DNA from: Psilocybe azurescens
Lineage: Eukaryota > Basidiomycota > Agaricomycetes > Agaricales > Agrocybaceae
NCBI GenBank assembly: GCA_023853785.1
Contig: JAJIRX010000221.1
Location: 186,001 to 250,000 of the forward strand
Reading direction: 5' to 3'
Length of the DNA stretch: 64,000 nt
The position numbers and the translations under genes were made by a program. This document shows, piece by piece, positions 22,851-36,168 of the stretch. The notes below the pieces were generated by a model that saw nothing but the letters and a program-made list of their open reading frames with translations, searched no databases and was not told where the DNA came from. The number at the start of each line of letters is the position of its first letter. Within the stretch, counting starts at the first letter, position 1.

Positions 22851-25800
22851 ATGTTTCCTGTTGAATATTCTCTACTTACGGTGAAAGAGATATGGACAAC
22901 TGCAACGCAAAACGGCTTTGTAATACCCCGTAATGCACCAACTTCTCGGAAAGAAGACCTCCTATTATTTATCAGTCAGAATGCACCGGCAGATGTCACG
23001 TCAGCACTAACTCATTTGGCTGAAGAGAAGGAAGGGAGAATATCAAGGCGTCATAAGAGAAATAGGACAGAGGAAGACGAGGCAAGGAGGGTAGGCATTA
23101 GGCGTCGACTTGAAGAATTCCGTCCAGTTAAGGCTCGCTATGTATATGATCAGGGTGAATATCTTGACCTTCCGACTGCAGATGAAGTCAAAGCATGTTA
23201 CCATCATTTCTATGAGGCAACAACTAATAATGCCTTGAAAATGGTGGTCTGCGGTGTCTGTGGTCGAGAAGTCAGTGTTCAGGACGACAACGTTAGGGTG
23301 TTGCCACTCCGAGATCTTCCCAATGCTCATCGCCTTATACCACATCAAACACATCCTGCGCAGCATCTTTTTTGAAGGGAAGCTGTTAGAACCTGCAGGA
23401 GTTCAACTTGGTATTCAACCTGGCAGCTACAAAGTCAATATATGTTTTCAATGCCGGTCTAGTCTCGAAAACGACAAATCTAACCTACCGCCCTCGCCTC
23501 AGCCTTGCGAACAACATGTGGATTGGCCCCACTCCAGATGTGTTGTCATCCCTTACATTCCCAGAACAGCTCTTAATCTCCCATCTCTACCCACGCGTGT
23601 ACGTCTTCAAGCTATATCCAAAGAAGAATTTTGGTGGCGATCCATCCAAGTTGCAGAAAGGAATGCGAGGTACCGTCAGCACTTTTGAGCTCGATATGCA
23701 AGGAATTACCTCAATGCTCGAGGGCAACCTTATGCCACGTCGGCCGGCGCTGCTTTCATCCATTATTTCTGTTACCTATATCGGACTTGGTCGACTCCCA
23801 AAAGAGTGGTTGCGGCACCTATTCCGGGTTCGCAGACATTGTGTTTTGTCAGCTCTTCAATGGTTGAAGCTGAACAACCCAAAGTATTATGGGGACGTGA
23901 CCATCGACCAAGGCTGCATTGAATCTCTTCCCGAGGATGATATACCTGTTGAATTGCTCAGTATTATCCAGCAGTCCACAGATGTGCAAATAGTGAACCA
24001 GGAGAGTGCAGGATATGTGCCGGAACATGGGGGTGATGAGGACGATCTCCGAGGTTTGTAAAATATCTGCAACGTTGGATATCAAATTAATTGCATTTGT
24101 TTACTAGATAATGTTGAACATGAGACGATACCTGAGCTATATAACGCTGGTGATAGTGATAATTCAGAAGATGAAGACATGGAACAACAAGGTTGGTTTT
24201 CATACATCATCTTGTGAGAACTCAAGTCAATGAGAGTTATTATAGGTTGCAACTCGGATGATCCTGACGTAATTTGTCTTCAAGCAACTGGATCTGTTGA
24301 TGTAGACCTTACAAGGCTGTCTGCAAATGAGCTCATGTCATGGGGGTTAGCAAATCTCTGGCACGAAGGAGAAGAGGGAGCATATGCCATAAGACATGGT
24401 CGACGACCTGTCAGTGATTTCGGCCGTCCACGACCTGGGGAGGAATCCGATAGCGAGAGGCATAATTTTTTGAGAAAGCCTTTCCCTGTTTATTCCCTTA
24501 TGGACGGGGGGCGGAATTGAAGCAGACCGAGCGGTGGACGTTGGTTTCTTAGAACATGTGCGGTGGGGCGCTCCAGTATTATGACCGACGTTTTCGGCGC
24601 CATGAAACATTTCCATTTGTGTCGTTTGGTATTTTTCAACGATGTCAAGCTCTGTCATCTGCTCGGCTCCAGATGCGGCGACCACAGTTTGAGAGGGATG
24701 CACAGATGATTGCGACTATCACTGCAGAAAAAGTTAGAAAAAGGCTTGCGAGGGAGGAGCATCGTGGGTTACCTATAAGTGACCCAGCTGTTCGGCTCCT
24801 GCAACGGAGTGTGTATGGAACAGCTTCTACGTGTTCAGGGTTCAAATCAACAAAGAGTGGGACTTCGCAGCCAGATGTGGTCAACGTGCATTATGAAGAA
24901 TCCTGCAAGTCTTTGGGTTACCATTAATCCGACTGATCTACATGATCCCATTGCCCAAGTGTTCGCTGGGGCAGATATTAACCTTGACGCATTCTTGGCA
25001 ACCATGGGTCCTGATCAAGATCAAAGGGCTCGGAACATTGCAGGGCGATCCATATGCAGCGGCTAAATTCTTTCATTTTATCATTCGGACTACTTTGGAG
25101 ACACTATTTGGTGTAAAAATCACTGACTTTCAAGTGCACAACAAGGTCGGCATTTTCGGACGAGTTTCTGCTTACTTTGGCGTCGTCGAGACACAAGGAC
25201 GGGGCACGTTGCATTTCCATCTTCTTCTCTGGCTAGAGAACACTCCAAGTGCAGATGGAATCGTAAAGCTTCTCAAGTCTGAAGCCTTTCGATCCAAGGT
25301 TACAGACTATATCCGCCAGAATTTACGTGCATATGTTCCCGGTCTTGAGAACACAGAAAGCATCAAAGCCGTCCCGAGGCAGAAGGACATTGCCTTCAGT
25401 CGACCTATAAATCCTGATGTTCCCGACTATGATCAACAATTAGCGGATTTTGAACTTCGATTGGCCAGATGTGAACAGATCCATACTTGCCGACTTCGCC
25501 AGTGCCTCATCCAGAATAAGAACGGCACATATCGTTGCAAGCGACGTGCACCTTTCCAGCTGTCTGACGTCGACAGCATTGATGAAAATGGCAATTGGTG
25601 TCAGAAAACGCTTATATGGATATGTTAATGGGTGGATTCCTGGAATTCTGGTTAATGTACGGTGTAACAATGATGGAAAGTTACTCACCAATGGTTCAGA
25701 CACAAAAAAATAGCCAGATACACCACGACCTACGCAGCGAAGAAGCAAGGCAGAAATTATAATGCATCAGCTATCATGGCTAAAGCATATGCCTATCATC

Positions 25801-28800
25801 TCGAACACCTCCAAGCTAATGGAGGTTTTGAGTCGTATCTTGAAGGGATTCGTGACGTGCAGAGGCTTTTATTGTTCCGGCTTGTGCATGCACTGAATTC
25901 TGAACAGGAACTCGCCGCTCCAATGGTGATGTCTTATTTGATGGGCTGGAGTGACACCTATCGCTCTCATCATTATTCCCCACTTTACTGGTCTTCGTTT
26001 GTGCATGCCCTCTTGAAGGCATTCCCCAGTCTGCGAACTTCTCAGCAGTGAGTAATAAGTTGTTGTGATTACAAGTCTCTGTAACTCACAAAGTTCGAAT
26101 CAGGTTGCAAGTTACACGGCTTCAGAGTAGCACCGTTCAAAGTCAGGAGGAGACCGAAAATGCATTGTTAGAGGCCGAGGCAAGAAACCCTGTTGACGAA
26201 GTAGGTATCAAACAGCTTTGTTTACTAAGTGTCGATTCTGATTTCTTAAATATAGACTGGCGACAATCATTCCGTAAATATTGACATCAGCTCTCAAGGA
26301 ACAGTCTATGCCAAAAGTCAAATTACAGACTATTGTGCCCGCGGTAACCGACTAGAGACATACAATGTTGTTAGTTTCTTCACGGATACCTATGAAGCCA
26401 AGATACATCCGAACAGTCAGAGAAATAACTCAGATGATGAAGATGATCCATACACATCGGCGAGACGGGGGGCGCCCCTCGTAACGAGCGCGTCGCGCTA
26501 TCTGTCTGAGCATCCAAAGGCCAAAAGTGTTCAGAGAGTCATCCGATCAAAGGGTCATAACAACTTACCGAATTTCATCGGCCAGCAATTTCCCTCGATG
26601 CGATGATCCAGATACATATGATTTCTACTGCGCATCAATGCTTGTGTTGCTCAAACCCTGGAGGAACCTCCACAATGACCTGAAGGGTTCGAACGAGACA
26701 TGGGCAGAGGCATTCGAAACGTTCCGTGATTCTGCATCTTCTGAAATACAGGCTATCATCTCAGGAATAGGGTATCTCCACGATTGCGAGACTGCTGCTC
26801 GTAATGATCAACAAGAAAATGTACGAGAAGGTGATGAGAGATGCTATAATACTGAAGAGGAGTTTGAAGATGAAGAAAGAGGTAGCGAAGATACGGAAGG
26901 TTCTGGTGATGTGGTGACCGAGGAGGGCCTTGAGGCTATTATCCGGGCACAGACGTCATTGGATGAGGAGCTTCATGGTTGTCTTGCCATTGAACTTGCA
27001 AAGCGAGCAAAAATATTCCACAGCGAGGGTGAGGCGGATATGTGGGATACTTGGGATAGGCAAGCAGTGGTTGGAAATGCCACCGGAGACGATTTGCACA
27101 GACTTTGCAAGTGGCAAGCTCAACTTGAGGCTGACGTGTCAAGGATGAACGAGGCAGGCAACCTGGGAGAAACCATTCAAAACACTGATGCAGCTAGCGT
27201 TGAACATTATGGTCACATAGACCTGAATGATTCAGCCGATGTTTTGCCTCTGGAACAGATCAACGTTAGCAATTTGATGACAAGCCATTCAACTCAAAGT
27301 TTCGACGTACTGTCACCAGCAGATCCATCCACCCTCAATGTTGACCAGCGGCGTGCATATGACATTATCATCTGGCATTTGGACCAAAGACTTGCAGGCA
27401 AGAACCCTCCACCACTTGAATGATCATTCACGGTGAAGGGGGCACTGGAAAATCAAAGGTTCTGCAAACCGTAACGCAGGCTTTCAAGGAACGAGGGTGT
27501 CAGCACATGCTCCTGAAAGCTGCATATACAGGGGTAGCTGCTTCGCTCATAGAAGGAAAGACGACACATGTTATTGGTGGTATTTCCGCAGCAGTCCACC
27601 GTTTTGACACCGATAATGCGGTTGCAGATGAGACGAAGGCAAAGTTGGAGAAATTCTGGGAGCAATACGAATATCTGGCCCTTGATGAGATGTCGATGCT
27701 TGCTAAAGATTTCTTTTCCCTTCTGTCTCGCAATGCAGGCATCGGGAAAAGGAATACTAGTGGCCAATCGTTTGGTGGGGTTAATGTGATCATACTAGGG
27801 GATTTTCATCAGTTTCCACCGGTAGCAAAGCCGATTCGTGACGCACTCTATTACCCCAGCAATACCGAAACAGACAACCTTTGCTCTCAAATTGGACGCG
27901 CAATATATGAGGAATTTACAACGGTTGTGACATTGAAGGAACAGAAGCGCATATCTGATCCTGTATGGCATGACTTCCTCCAGAATCTTCGGAGAGGTAC
28001 AGTGAATAAAGAGCATATACAGATGCTTCGGTCCTTGGTTGTTGGGAAAAAGTTGTCCCATGCTGTCGACTTCGCAAACATGCCTTGGAACGATGCAGCA
28101 CTTGTTACTCCACGTCATGCGGTCCGAGTTCAGTGGAACAACGCCGCACTCAGGAAAATGTGCCGAGAAAGTGGGCAGTCCATTTTTGTCTGCACAGCAG
28201 AGGATACGATCAGAGGGCGGTCAATAGGAATGAGGGAACGATGTACGCTGGAAGCTCACCGAGGCAAAGGGAAGAGAGGGGGCTGCACGTCAAAGGACCT
28301 TCCTTATCGGATAGAAATCGCCATCGGTATGAAGGTCATGGTGACGGATAATGTTGAAACTGACCTCGACATCACAAATGGAGCGCGTGGCAAAATCGTC
28401 AACATTGTTCTTCATCCTGATGAACCTCCAGTTAACAGAAATGATGCTGTTATTAGGTTGAAGTACCTACCATCATATCTCCTCATCAAGTTGACACGAA
28501 CAAGGGCTACTAAACTTGAAGGGTTGGATGACTGTGTAATACCAATCGAAGCAACATCAACAACTTACCGTATTAAAGTGAACGTTGGGAGGAAAATGGT
28601 TCAGCGCACCGTAAAAGGAAACAATATCCACTAACGGCAGCATATGCTTTCACAGATTATCGGTCACAAGGTCAAACGATTCCATATGTGATCGTGGATA
28701 TTGCAACTCCCCGACAGGAGGACTCAGTCTCTTCAATCTTTATGTTTCACTATCACGGAGTTCGGGCGGGACTCAATTAGGTTGTTGAGGGATTTTGACG

Positions 28801-28918
28801 ATAAGTTGTTTGAGAAGCAACATGATTGGGCATTGCTTCAGGAGGACGAGAGATTAGATGGGATGGATAGGCAAACACAGATGTGGTATGAGCAGGTAAT
28901 ACGGCCTCAGATGTCATA
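22851..28918 (+). pseudogene. Helitron Rep/PIF1-type helicase, several frame breaks
   Basis: In order, the N-terminal basic region reads RRHKRNRTEEDEARR. Next comes a zinc-finger-like CGVCGRE segment, then NNMWIGPTPD and PRVYVFKLYPKKNFG. The Helitron-like N domain follows (WALQYYDRRFRRHE region), then the Rep nuclease around 25100-25250: QVHNKVGIFGR, then YFGVVETQGRGTLHFHLLLW, with the HFH two-histidine motif. A cysteine-containing CEQIHTCRLRQCL and a helicase follow. Helicase motifs are Walker A GEGGTGKS at 27430, LALDEMSML (Walker B), LGDFHQFPPV and TDYRSQGQTIPYVIVDIATP near the end. Breaks in frame occur at the T6 run 23368-23373, about 23495, about 24495, about 27420 and about 28630, among others; some intron-like gaps (for example 24060-24110, 26050-26105) also occur. 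Role: rolling-circle transposition of the element. Confidence 0.82.
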
Positions 28919-28950
28919 ACACGTAGAATAGAACTCGAATTTAAATTGGA

Positions 28951-29516
28951 AATATCTTCACACACTTATCATTCATGATCAAGGTAAGGTACGGGGATTT
29001 TCCTGCTTGTATCTTATCTTTCGGTCACATGTACGTAAAGATGTTAAAATGTTGCAATGCTTGTTAGACGAAGAATTTTGACCCTCCTACAACCCTTGCA
29101 AGCAAGGAAATCCGTATGAAACGACTCTTTTGTGGGTGCGGAGGGCTTTGGCGGCAGGGAGGAGACGACCCTGAATTTCGGGTCACGTGGTCTCCGAGGA
29201 GTGGAACCAATGACGCTGACGTGGAAGGGAAACGGGCCGCCAAAGGCCTGAGCGCTTGGGAAAGCAAAGAGGAAATCCGAAACGGAGTCCAAGTGGCTGT
29301 ACCAAACACTGAAAAAAGGGAAGAGGTGGGAGGGAGCAAAAAGGAGAGAGATTTGAGTGAAGGACTGTGAAAAGGTGAAATACAAATCTCTCTATGAAAG
29401 TCGAAGAAACCGAGAGTAGATGGGAGGAACTTGAGATATGCAGCTCATGGATTTTGAATATAATATTATGGGATTCTAAAGAAGCACTTTTGACAATTAC
29501 TTGACAAGGCAGATCA
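28951..29516. other. Intergenic, no gene seen
   Basis: This is a purine-rich stretch (29220-29350) with opposing low-information frames. No splice or family signal is visible. Confidence 0.4.
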
Positions 29517-30030
29517 TTAAATTATGTTTTGGCAGATGAGGAAGATCATAGAAGGTCCCGAAACAGAATCCTCATTTCTCACTGATAAAATATCTGCAGA
29601 TGAGCTAGCTGCGCTTTCATCATGGAATAAGTTCTCCGACCAAGGCTGGAGAGAGTAATGCACACTTTCGTCACCAATCTCTGGCAGTCCCCCTGTTTTC
29701 TCTGCTTCATTTGGAAGAAAGAGTGCCCACGTTGACCGTCGGCCTTTGACCTGTGACTGAGCGAGTAAAATCTGGTTGAGCGGCACATAGTTAGCGAAGA
29801 AGCCACCGTTCGCGGAGGTTGATTTTCCCGCTGTCCACGCCGCCAGCGTAGTCCATGCGCTGTGCGTTGCTCGCAGTGGCATTGCCGGTATAGCGAGCAG
29901 TAGTGAGTCCCGACCAGGTGTCGTTGACGCTACACGCCCACTAATTACCCAATAGGACACAATGGCCCGTCTTGAGAGACTCAGCTGAAATCTTGCTAGC
30001 GATTCATACAGACGGAACGGTCTTTTCATG
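29517..30030 (-). CDS. Hypothetical protein, low support
   Basis: An uninterrupted frame of about 170 residues begins at ATG 30030 (MKRPFRLYESLARF...). It contains a run of small and aromatic residues (AWTTLAAWTAGKSTSANGGF) and a Ser-rich acidic tail. There is no signal peptide and no family I recognise. The frame is retained only because of its length in a region with few others; it could be chance. Confidence 0.25.
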
Positions 30031-30246
30031 GCTGGCTTATTCAACAGGGCAGCGGTTCTTTTCTCTATTCAATACCTTGGATTATCACCCGCGTCAAGCG
30101 AAATGAACCCTTTCAAACGTGGTACACAGTAGTTATACACAGAAATTTGGACTATAAAAGGCCATAAACATTTGGAAGGTCGTACCGTCCCTCCAAGCCA
30201 ATACCGCAAAGCTCTGATCAGCGATACACACCAGCTCACAATATCA

Positions 30247-30967
30247 ATGGACGTAGAACTAAAGCAGTCAAGGGAGATGGTAGGACGTAAAGTTCATCTC
30301 GCAAACGCGGCACATAGGATCTTCTCTGTGCTGGAGTAGTCCCACGCTCAGGGGATCCTCATAGGGCGAGGGCAGCGGCTGTTATGTTAGGTAGCAAGAG
30401 ATATACCAAAGTAGGTGCAGTTCAACTAACAAGCCATATCTACTTACAGGGCATTTAAGATATGGTACCAATGTAACTGACTTCCCTCACACGGAGAACT
30501 TTAACAAAAATTACATCGTCAGAATCAGCGAAAGTGGCATCCAAACAATCACCTACAAGCCTGCAGGTGTCAGCTGCGACATGACAGACAAATGGTCGGA
30601 ACGTATCAAGGGTCTCATGGAATATACAGAGAAAGAAAAGTGGTTCAATGTTCGCCAGTCACGCCTTACTCTTGGCGGACAAGATTCGCACGTACAGCGC
30701 CCGATTGGACAAAGCTGTTCTTAAGGCACAAAACGATTTGCACGACATCATATTGTGTATGAAGTCGATGTATGACGCTCTTTCCATGCTCGATAAAGAG
30801 CTAAGAAGCTTCTCTACACGGAGGCTCAATGGGATGCTAGGAAGGATGCCGTTCGGATTAAGATGGTGGAAGAGGAAGATACTGACGTCAACGTCGAATT
30901 GCTCGATTCATATGAAACGAAGCTGAAAGTCAGTCATTCCAGTAATCCAGATCCGGAAAATCAATAA
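30247..30967 (+). pseudogene. Remnant of an unknown gene in three frames
   Basis: After an acceptor TTACAG near 30450, one frame reads TNVTDFPHTENFNKNYIV, SGIQTITYKPAG and MEYTEKEKWFNVRQSR. A second frame continues with LLADKIRTYSARLDKAVLKA, and a third ends with YTEAQWDARKDAVRIKMVEE and a stop at 30967. The charged helical character is continuous across the frame changes, so this is probably one protein with two breaks. Family unknown. Confidence 0.35.
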
Positions 30968-31084
30968 GTCTGTTCATTGTCAACAATTCCGACCATTATG
31001 TTCCCATAGTTATATCAGGCCACCCTTCTTGTCATGTATTTCTTAGTAGCGAAGTACGCTCTCGCACTATGAGCCCGATCGGGC

Positions 31085-31290
31085 CGGAAATTCCATTTTT
31101 AACCGCCCTTAAGTGTCTGAAACGGGTATTTCCGCCCCAAAAGTTGTGAATCTAAAAATGGAGGAATTGCATGCTGAAATTCCGATCGGACGGAAATTCC
31201 ATTTTTAACCGCCCTTAAATGTCTGAAACGGGTATTTCCGCCCCAAAAGTTGTGAATCAAAAAGGGAGGAATTGCATGCCGAAATTCCGA
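31085..31290 (+). repeat. Subterminal direct repeat, two units of about 100 bp
   Basis: Two near-identical units each contain CGGAAATTCCATTTTTAACC, then CTGAAACGGGTATTTCCGCC and GGAGGAATTGCATGC; a third partial start follows. Direct subterminal repeats close to an end are typical of CACTA-like elements, where they serve as transposase-binding sites; that role is inferred here. Confidence 0.75.
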
Positions 31291-31299
31291 GTGCCAAAA

Positions 31300-32218
31300 A
31301 CATGCATTTAAGGTATGAAATACGGCTCAGGAGAAAGATTGCGTTTCAGATCAAAAATCCGCCATCATATTCTTACTAAAAACAGTGGAAATTTTGTACT
31401 CATGTTAAATTTATGTCCAAAAAGATATTCTGCCTTTATTCTGCCCAAAGAAGTCTATATTTCATCTGCTGGGTACCTCAGAGTGCTATATACTATCACT
31501 AACCCTGTGTTTGTAAACAAACACTTTTCATTTATAACTTCACAACCGCTGCTCTATTAAATTTGATTTTTAACACTCTCATAGAGACAGCTTATATGCA
31601 CATTAATTTGAATTTTTTATATTTTTGTATTCAATGTAAGGGTCAAAATATTGTAATGAATGTGCCAAAAAGTGTAATATCAGGCTCTGACATTGCAAAT
31701 GGCTTGTTTTTCTCCTGTTTTTATTTTTATTTTTATTTTATTGTGCATAACAGGTAATTTAGTATCTTGCTTATAATTTTTTGAAGCCATAAGGTGTGAG
31801 GAAAGATGGTAAAAATACAGGTGTGACAAGACACTGAAATAGTCAACAAAGATTTTAAAACCTGACATGCATATATATTTAGGCTTCCCTCAGAGTTTAA
31901 ATATTCATTACAATTCATGTTGATGATTGCAAAGTTGTGTGTGACCTGTGCATGACAACTATTTCAAACACTAGGTCCCTTTCTTTTCCCCAATTCCTCT
32001 CCTTCAATGTCAACACTTAGAAATAAAAACATATTATTACAGCTGAAATGCCAAGCTTCACAATAGTAAACATTTTATAAAAATTAGTGCAGAACTTGTA
32101 AAGATGTGCTTTGGTCTTTAAAAATTTACAAACACTGGGTTAGTGATAGTAACAGGGCATGGGGTGGAATTCCTTACCTTTCTGCAACATTTCTGCACTT
32201 TTGTGAATCCTTTATTTA
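31300..32218. other. AT-rich transposon flank, no gene
   Basis: The stretch lies between the subterminal repeats and the 3' end of the transposase gene. Only short AT-driven frames are present, and it probably includes the transposase 3'UTR. Confidence 0.5.
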
Positions 32219-35200
32219 TTACACAATCTCTGCTTGGGCAAAAGCTCCACTACGGTCAATAATAGCCCATTTTCCACGATCATGAACACGACCAACAGTA
32301 CACTGAATAGCATTGAGGTCAACAACCTCAATGGGGCCATCTTGCTCATAATACTTTATTCCCAAGGTATTTCGACTATCAAGTTTGACAGATCGAATAG
32401 CAGCAAGACACACTGTGGTCTCATGGCTTGTTCCAAGGGTAGCACTGGCTGGGAGAGTTAAAATAAAAATACGGAGAAGCTGGCCATAGAAATCTTGTTG
32501 TTCAAATGCAGGTGTTCGGCTTCGATGACGGGCATGTCTGTCAACAAGAAGTTGGTACTAATTAAAAAAAAAAATGATCAACTAATTATAACCCATTGTA
32601 AATTTATACCTACCCGGCAATAAGTTGCATCACGAGCATCATTTGGTGATTTGACAAGTTCTGATGCATGGATGATATCACCTCCTCCAATGCGTTGAAC
32701 CTTTCCAAATTGTAAGACTTTGGTTTCTGGATTAGGAAGCACTTGGCGAATAGTTTGAATAGGCTTTCCAAAAAATGTTGCAAGTGCAGCAGACACCTTG
32801 TTCCATAAATGAGGTGATAGCATCTCTTGTTGACATGGTGGTAATAGACAGCTATGATCATCTGCACACAATAAAACAGTCAGTAAAATTCAAGCAAAAG
32901 AGTACATGACACACAATTTTCAACATGGAAACCAGCTGCATTATCTTCAGATTTCTTAAATGAGAGCTCTGAATATAAATCATACATTAATTTGATCTGT
33001 ATGAGTTGTGCTTGGTCTGTAATGAAGTTGTCAATATTGGTGTATGGTGAGCGGTGGTTTTTGATGGCAGGCAATATGTTACCACAGAATCTCTCCATTG
33101 GAAAGGCCCAATAAGCCCAAACTGGACCAGCAGCTCTAATTCCTGGACCAATATGAAGTAAAATATGGACTGTAAGGAGGCAGAGAGGAAGCCTCTGGGG
33201 GTCATATTGATAGTAAATCCTGGCATTGGATCATTATATGAGTACAGTTCTATTCACAACATGAAAACTATCACTTACTGCTCATATTCCTTCACCCAGT
33301 CTGCAAATCCATCAGTAATTTCATCAACTTCATCATCTGTGACTTCAAATTGTAGACATAAGTTGAGAAGGTGCACAAGCCTGAGAAAGTGTTCATAGAA
33401 TCTATTATTCTTGAACCTTCCTCTTAAAAGCACAGGTGCTAGATATAGTGTCCAAATTGATCGCATCTCTGCAGTAAGTGGAATTTGCTTAGTTGCAATG
33501 TTGGGAACTCGGGTACCAAATGCTGAAGGTATTGTTTTGCCTGCTGCAGCAGATGCTGCTCCAATTGCTTCCCAAACAGAAGGTTGAAGTACATAGTCAT
33601 GATTTGAATGGTCAATATCTTTGAATTCAGCTGTCCAGAGTTGAAGAAGATTTGGAAGAAGATTCTCCCATATGAGATGCATGAACTTCGCCTGGGAAGG
33701 AGTGTGGAAAAGATAACGAAGAGAGTGCACTGAGTAAAGGGATCCCTTTAATTCCATATGCCTTTGCTAGTTGTTCACGTGTTACATCATTATTTGCAAA
33801 CTGAACCTCTCGAGCTTGCATCATAAATTGTTCTGGTGTGCGAAGAGGTAGAGCCAGTGGATCATACACAGTGGGTTCTGGTAAATCTGGGTGGTTCCGG
33901 TGGTCTAATGGGATGTAGTAGATAGTGTGGCCCAAAGGAACACGCACACCCTCAATCATACACATTCGACATGGATGAATAGCATTGGTCCCTTTCATGC
34001 GCATAAGCATTGAGACTGCTGGGATGTCACCAAAGACCAGGATGAGATAGGCATGGAGAAGGAAAAGGGCTTGGGTTATTGGATCATAAGCTGTTACTCC
34101 AATCATGAGCTGTATAAGTTCGGCAACAAGTGGCCATAAGTATGAGTCGGCATCCCATGGTTTCTTTGGGCCTGGAATGACACCAATAGTAATAATATTC
34201 TTCTTGTGAAAGCGTACTTCTGGGGAAGATTGTAGTTGAATAAAATAATTGGCCAAGCTGTCTGTTTCCGCTTTTGAAAGGGCAAAAACCATCTGTTGAG
34301 AGGCCAAGTGCAATATCACGAGGATCAGAGAAGAACCAGAAAGGAAGTTGATCTTCATTAACAGTCACAAATGTCTTGCACAAATTGCGGTAGTGTGTAG
34401 AGTCAAAGACATCCTTGATCTTTCCATCCTCATGGATATGCTCAAATGCACGATAGCGCATAGATTCAGCCTGCTTCTTGTTTGCCATGAGTGCCCTAAG
34501 TCGTGGTATAAGAGGCAGATATCGAAACTGTCTCTTTGGTTTGCCAGCAGAGTCATATCGAGAAGCACCACATTTACGATTCAGACACGAAGTAAGCTTT
34601 TCATATGGGCCAGTATAGCATATGCAGCTATTGATGCAACAGTCATAATATATAGGATGGAAGCCTGAAAGCCAATTGACACAAGATCGTGCAGCCTTGA
34701 ATGAAGGAAGACGCTCAAGTGGAAAAGTATATTGAAACTGATCAAATACGTAGTCAGGGAGATGGGACTCAACCTTGAGATTGAAGGCACGCAGCAGAGC
34801 AAGATCATCTTGGTCAAGACACTGAGATGCTAGGAGTGGCATAAGTATTTGGAGGTGACAATAATATAGGAATAACACACCAGCTATAGAAGCAGCTTCT
34901 GCTTCAAAATCCTCACCCAGTTGTTCCCAAATACTTATTCCTGGCTGCATGGACCTAGTTTCATCCTCAGAGATCATGTTAATGTTGTCTTCATGATCCA
35001 GATCCATCATGGAATCAACATCCAAGTCTGCTGACAATAGCAACACCTCTGCATCACTTGGATCAGAATCTCCATCACCCTGATCTTGATCCCAGCGATT
35101 ATGGGCTGCAGTTTCCACATGCTGAGTAACTGTTGCAGACAAACCATGCAGAGGCACCTGAGTGCTGTTTGACATATCAGGAGATGGTGGGACTGGGTCT

Positions 35201-35469
35201 GAAAATGTGGGTGCATCATCAGCAGAAGAAATCTGAAGATGCTCATATTGGGTTATTCCAGAGTTTTGATGAATTTGGTCAGAGGGGTTGCTCATATGAG
35301 CATTTTGGCTCTGTGTGGAAGGTCCATTATCAACTTGGAGCCATGAATTCTGAGCAAGCACAGATGCGGCAAGACCAGTTGGACCATGGCCATTGAGATG
35401 AGCACGTTCTGTAGCACGGGATACTCGACGGCCACATCCACAGGCACATAGAGCTTTTTCTGGGGCCAT
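32219..35469 (-). CDS. Tnp2-family transposase (Transposase_21 type), frame breaks present
   Basis: It starts MAPEKALCACGCGRRVS, with a Cys-rich N-terminus. Next come an acidic, Gln/Ser-rich linker and a second Cys cluster (YDCCINSCICYTG...CLNRKCGASRYD). The Tnp2 core reads YLPLIPRLRALMANK, FFSDPRDIALGLSTDGF, TAWPIILFNYNLP, GVIPGPKKPWD, HAYLILVFGDIPA and CRMCMIEGV. A region FMHLIWENLLPNL...WEAIGAASAA and a C-terminal IQCTVGRVHDRGKWAIIDRS follow. Several introns occur after about 33275. Three one-base deficits break the core: T run 34272-34275, G run 34222-34225 and about 33690. Product: cut-and-paste transposition of the element. A TATA-like box lies about 90 bp upstream of the start. Confidence 0.8.
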
Positions 35470-35556
35470 AGATTTAAAGCAGAGTTGGGCAGAGTTAGAG
35501 AAAGAAAGGGAATCAATGATTATCGATCAAAGATTGATTGTGGAAACCACAATTGC

Positions 35557-35564
35557 TATATATA
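35557..35564 (-). promoter_or_regulatory. TATA-like box of the transposase gene
   Basis: TATATATA lies about 90 bp upstream of the transposase ATG at 35469, in the gap before the captured segment. Position and sequence fit; nothing else supports it. Confidence 0.4.
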
Positions 35565-35814
35565 GGTGCGGGATCTAAATCGGAGATTTAATGAACTCTA
35601 ATTTCTAAGCACGGTGTCACGATTGTTATCGTCACGTGACTGTGAGACTGAAACGATAATCGCAAGTAAACGAAGAATCTCTCACCTTCAATGTGTCTTT
35701 GAAACCATCCACTCTGCATCAGTTAGTTCATACTTGTGGAGACCATTCTTGAGGTCTGAGGTAACATATTCTATTGCCTTCCTATACTTAACTGCAAAGC
35801 TAAGCGTATCTTAG

Positions 35815-36168
35815 GTGGAAATTCAGGGCCAGCAAAACTCTCCCTTCTCCACCGCTGCGCACTCCCAGTCCCAGGCTCAAACCCAATCTCGACAAAACGT
35901 AAGTCTCCGAGTTCCTTCTACATTCTCCCCTTTCCCCTCTCCACTTTCTTCCCTTTATTATGGCAGCTCGCATGCCGGACTTTGCGAGAACGAGTCCAAC
36001 GAAGAGAAAGACGGCAATCGCACCATCGATGTCGATCTCCTAGTAGATGGCGCTGACACTGCTCTCCCCACGTCTCTGCCTGCAACGATACTGGTCACTG
36101 ACTCGCCCTCTTTTAGATCTTCATTCGCCGGCTAAGCATCCACGCACGGCGTGCAGCATCCGTCGGCA
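35815..36168 (+). other. GC-richer coding-like leader of the captured segment
   Basis: The stretch reads as a Gln/Ser-rich peptide (TAAHSQSQAQTQSRQN), then a GTAAGT...GGCAG intron-like gap, then ARTSPTKRKTAIAPSMS. Composition and the intron-like gap suggest captured host sequence distinct from the transposon. No family is recognised. Confidence 0.35.

Larger units (their letters stand above)
21440..28950 (+). mobile_element. Helitron (rolling-circle transposon), boundaries approximate
   Basis: The element carries a Rep-helicase gene (22851-28918) and a divergent companion gene (21452-22575). Helitrons begin with TC, end in CTRR after a small hairpin and insert between A and T. I could not place either end with confidence, so the limits given are those of the genes. 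The several frame breaks in the Rep-helicase frame suggest the copy is no longer autonomous, unless they are sequence errors. Confidence 0.75.
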
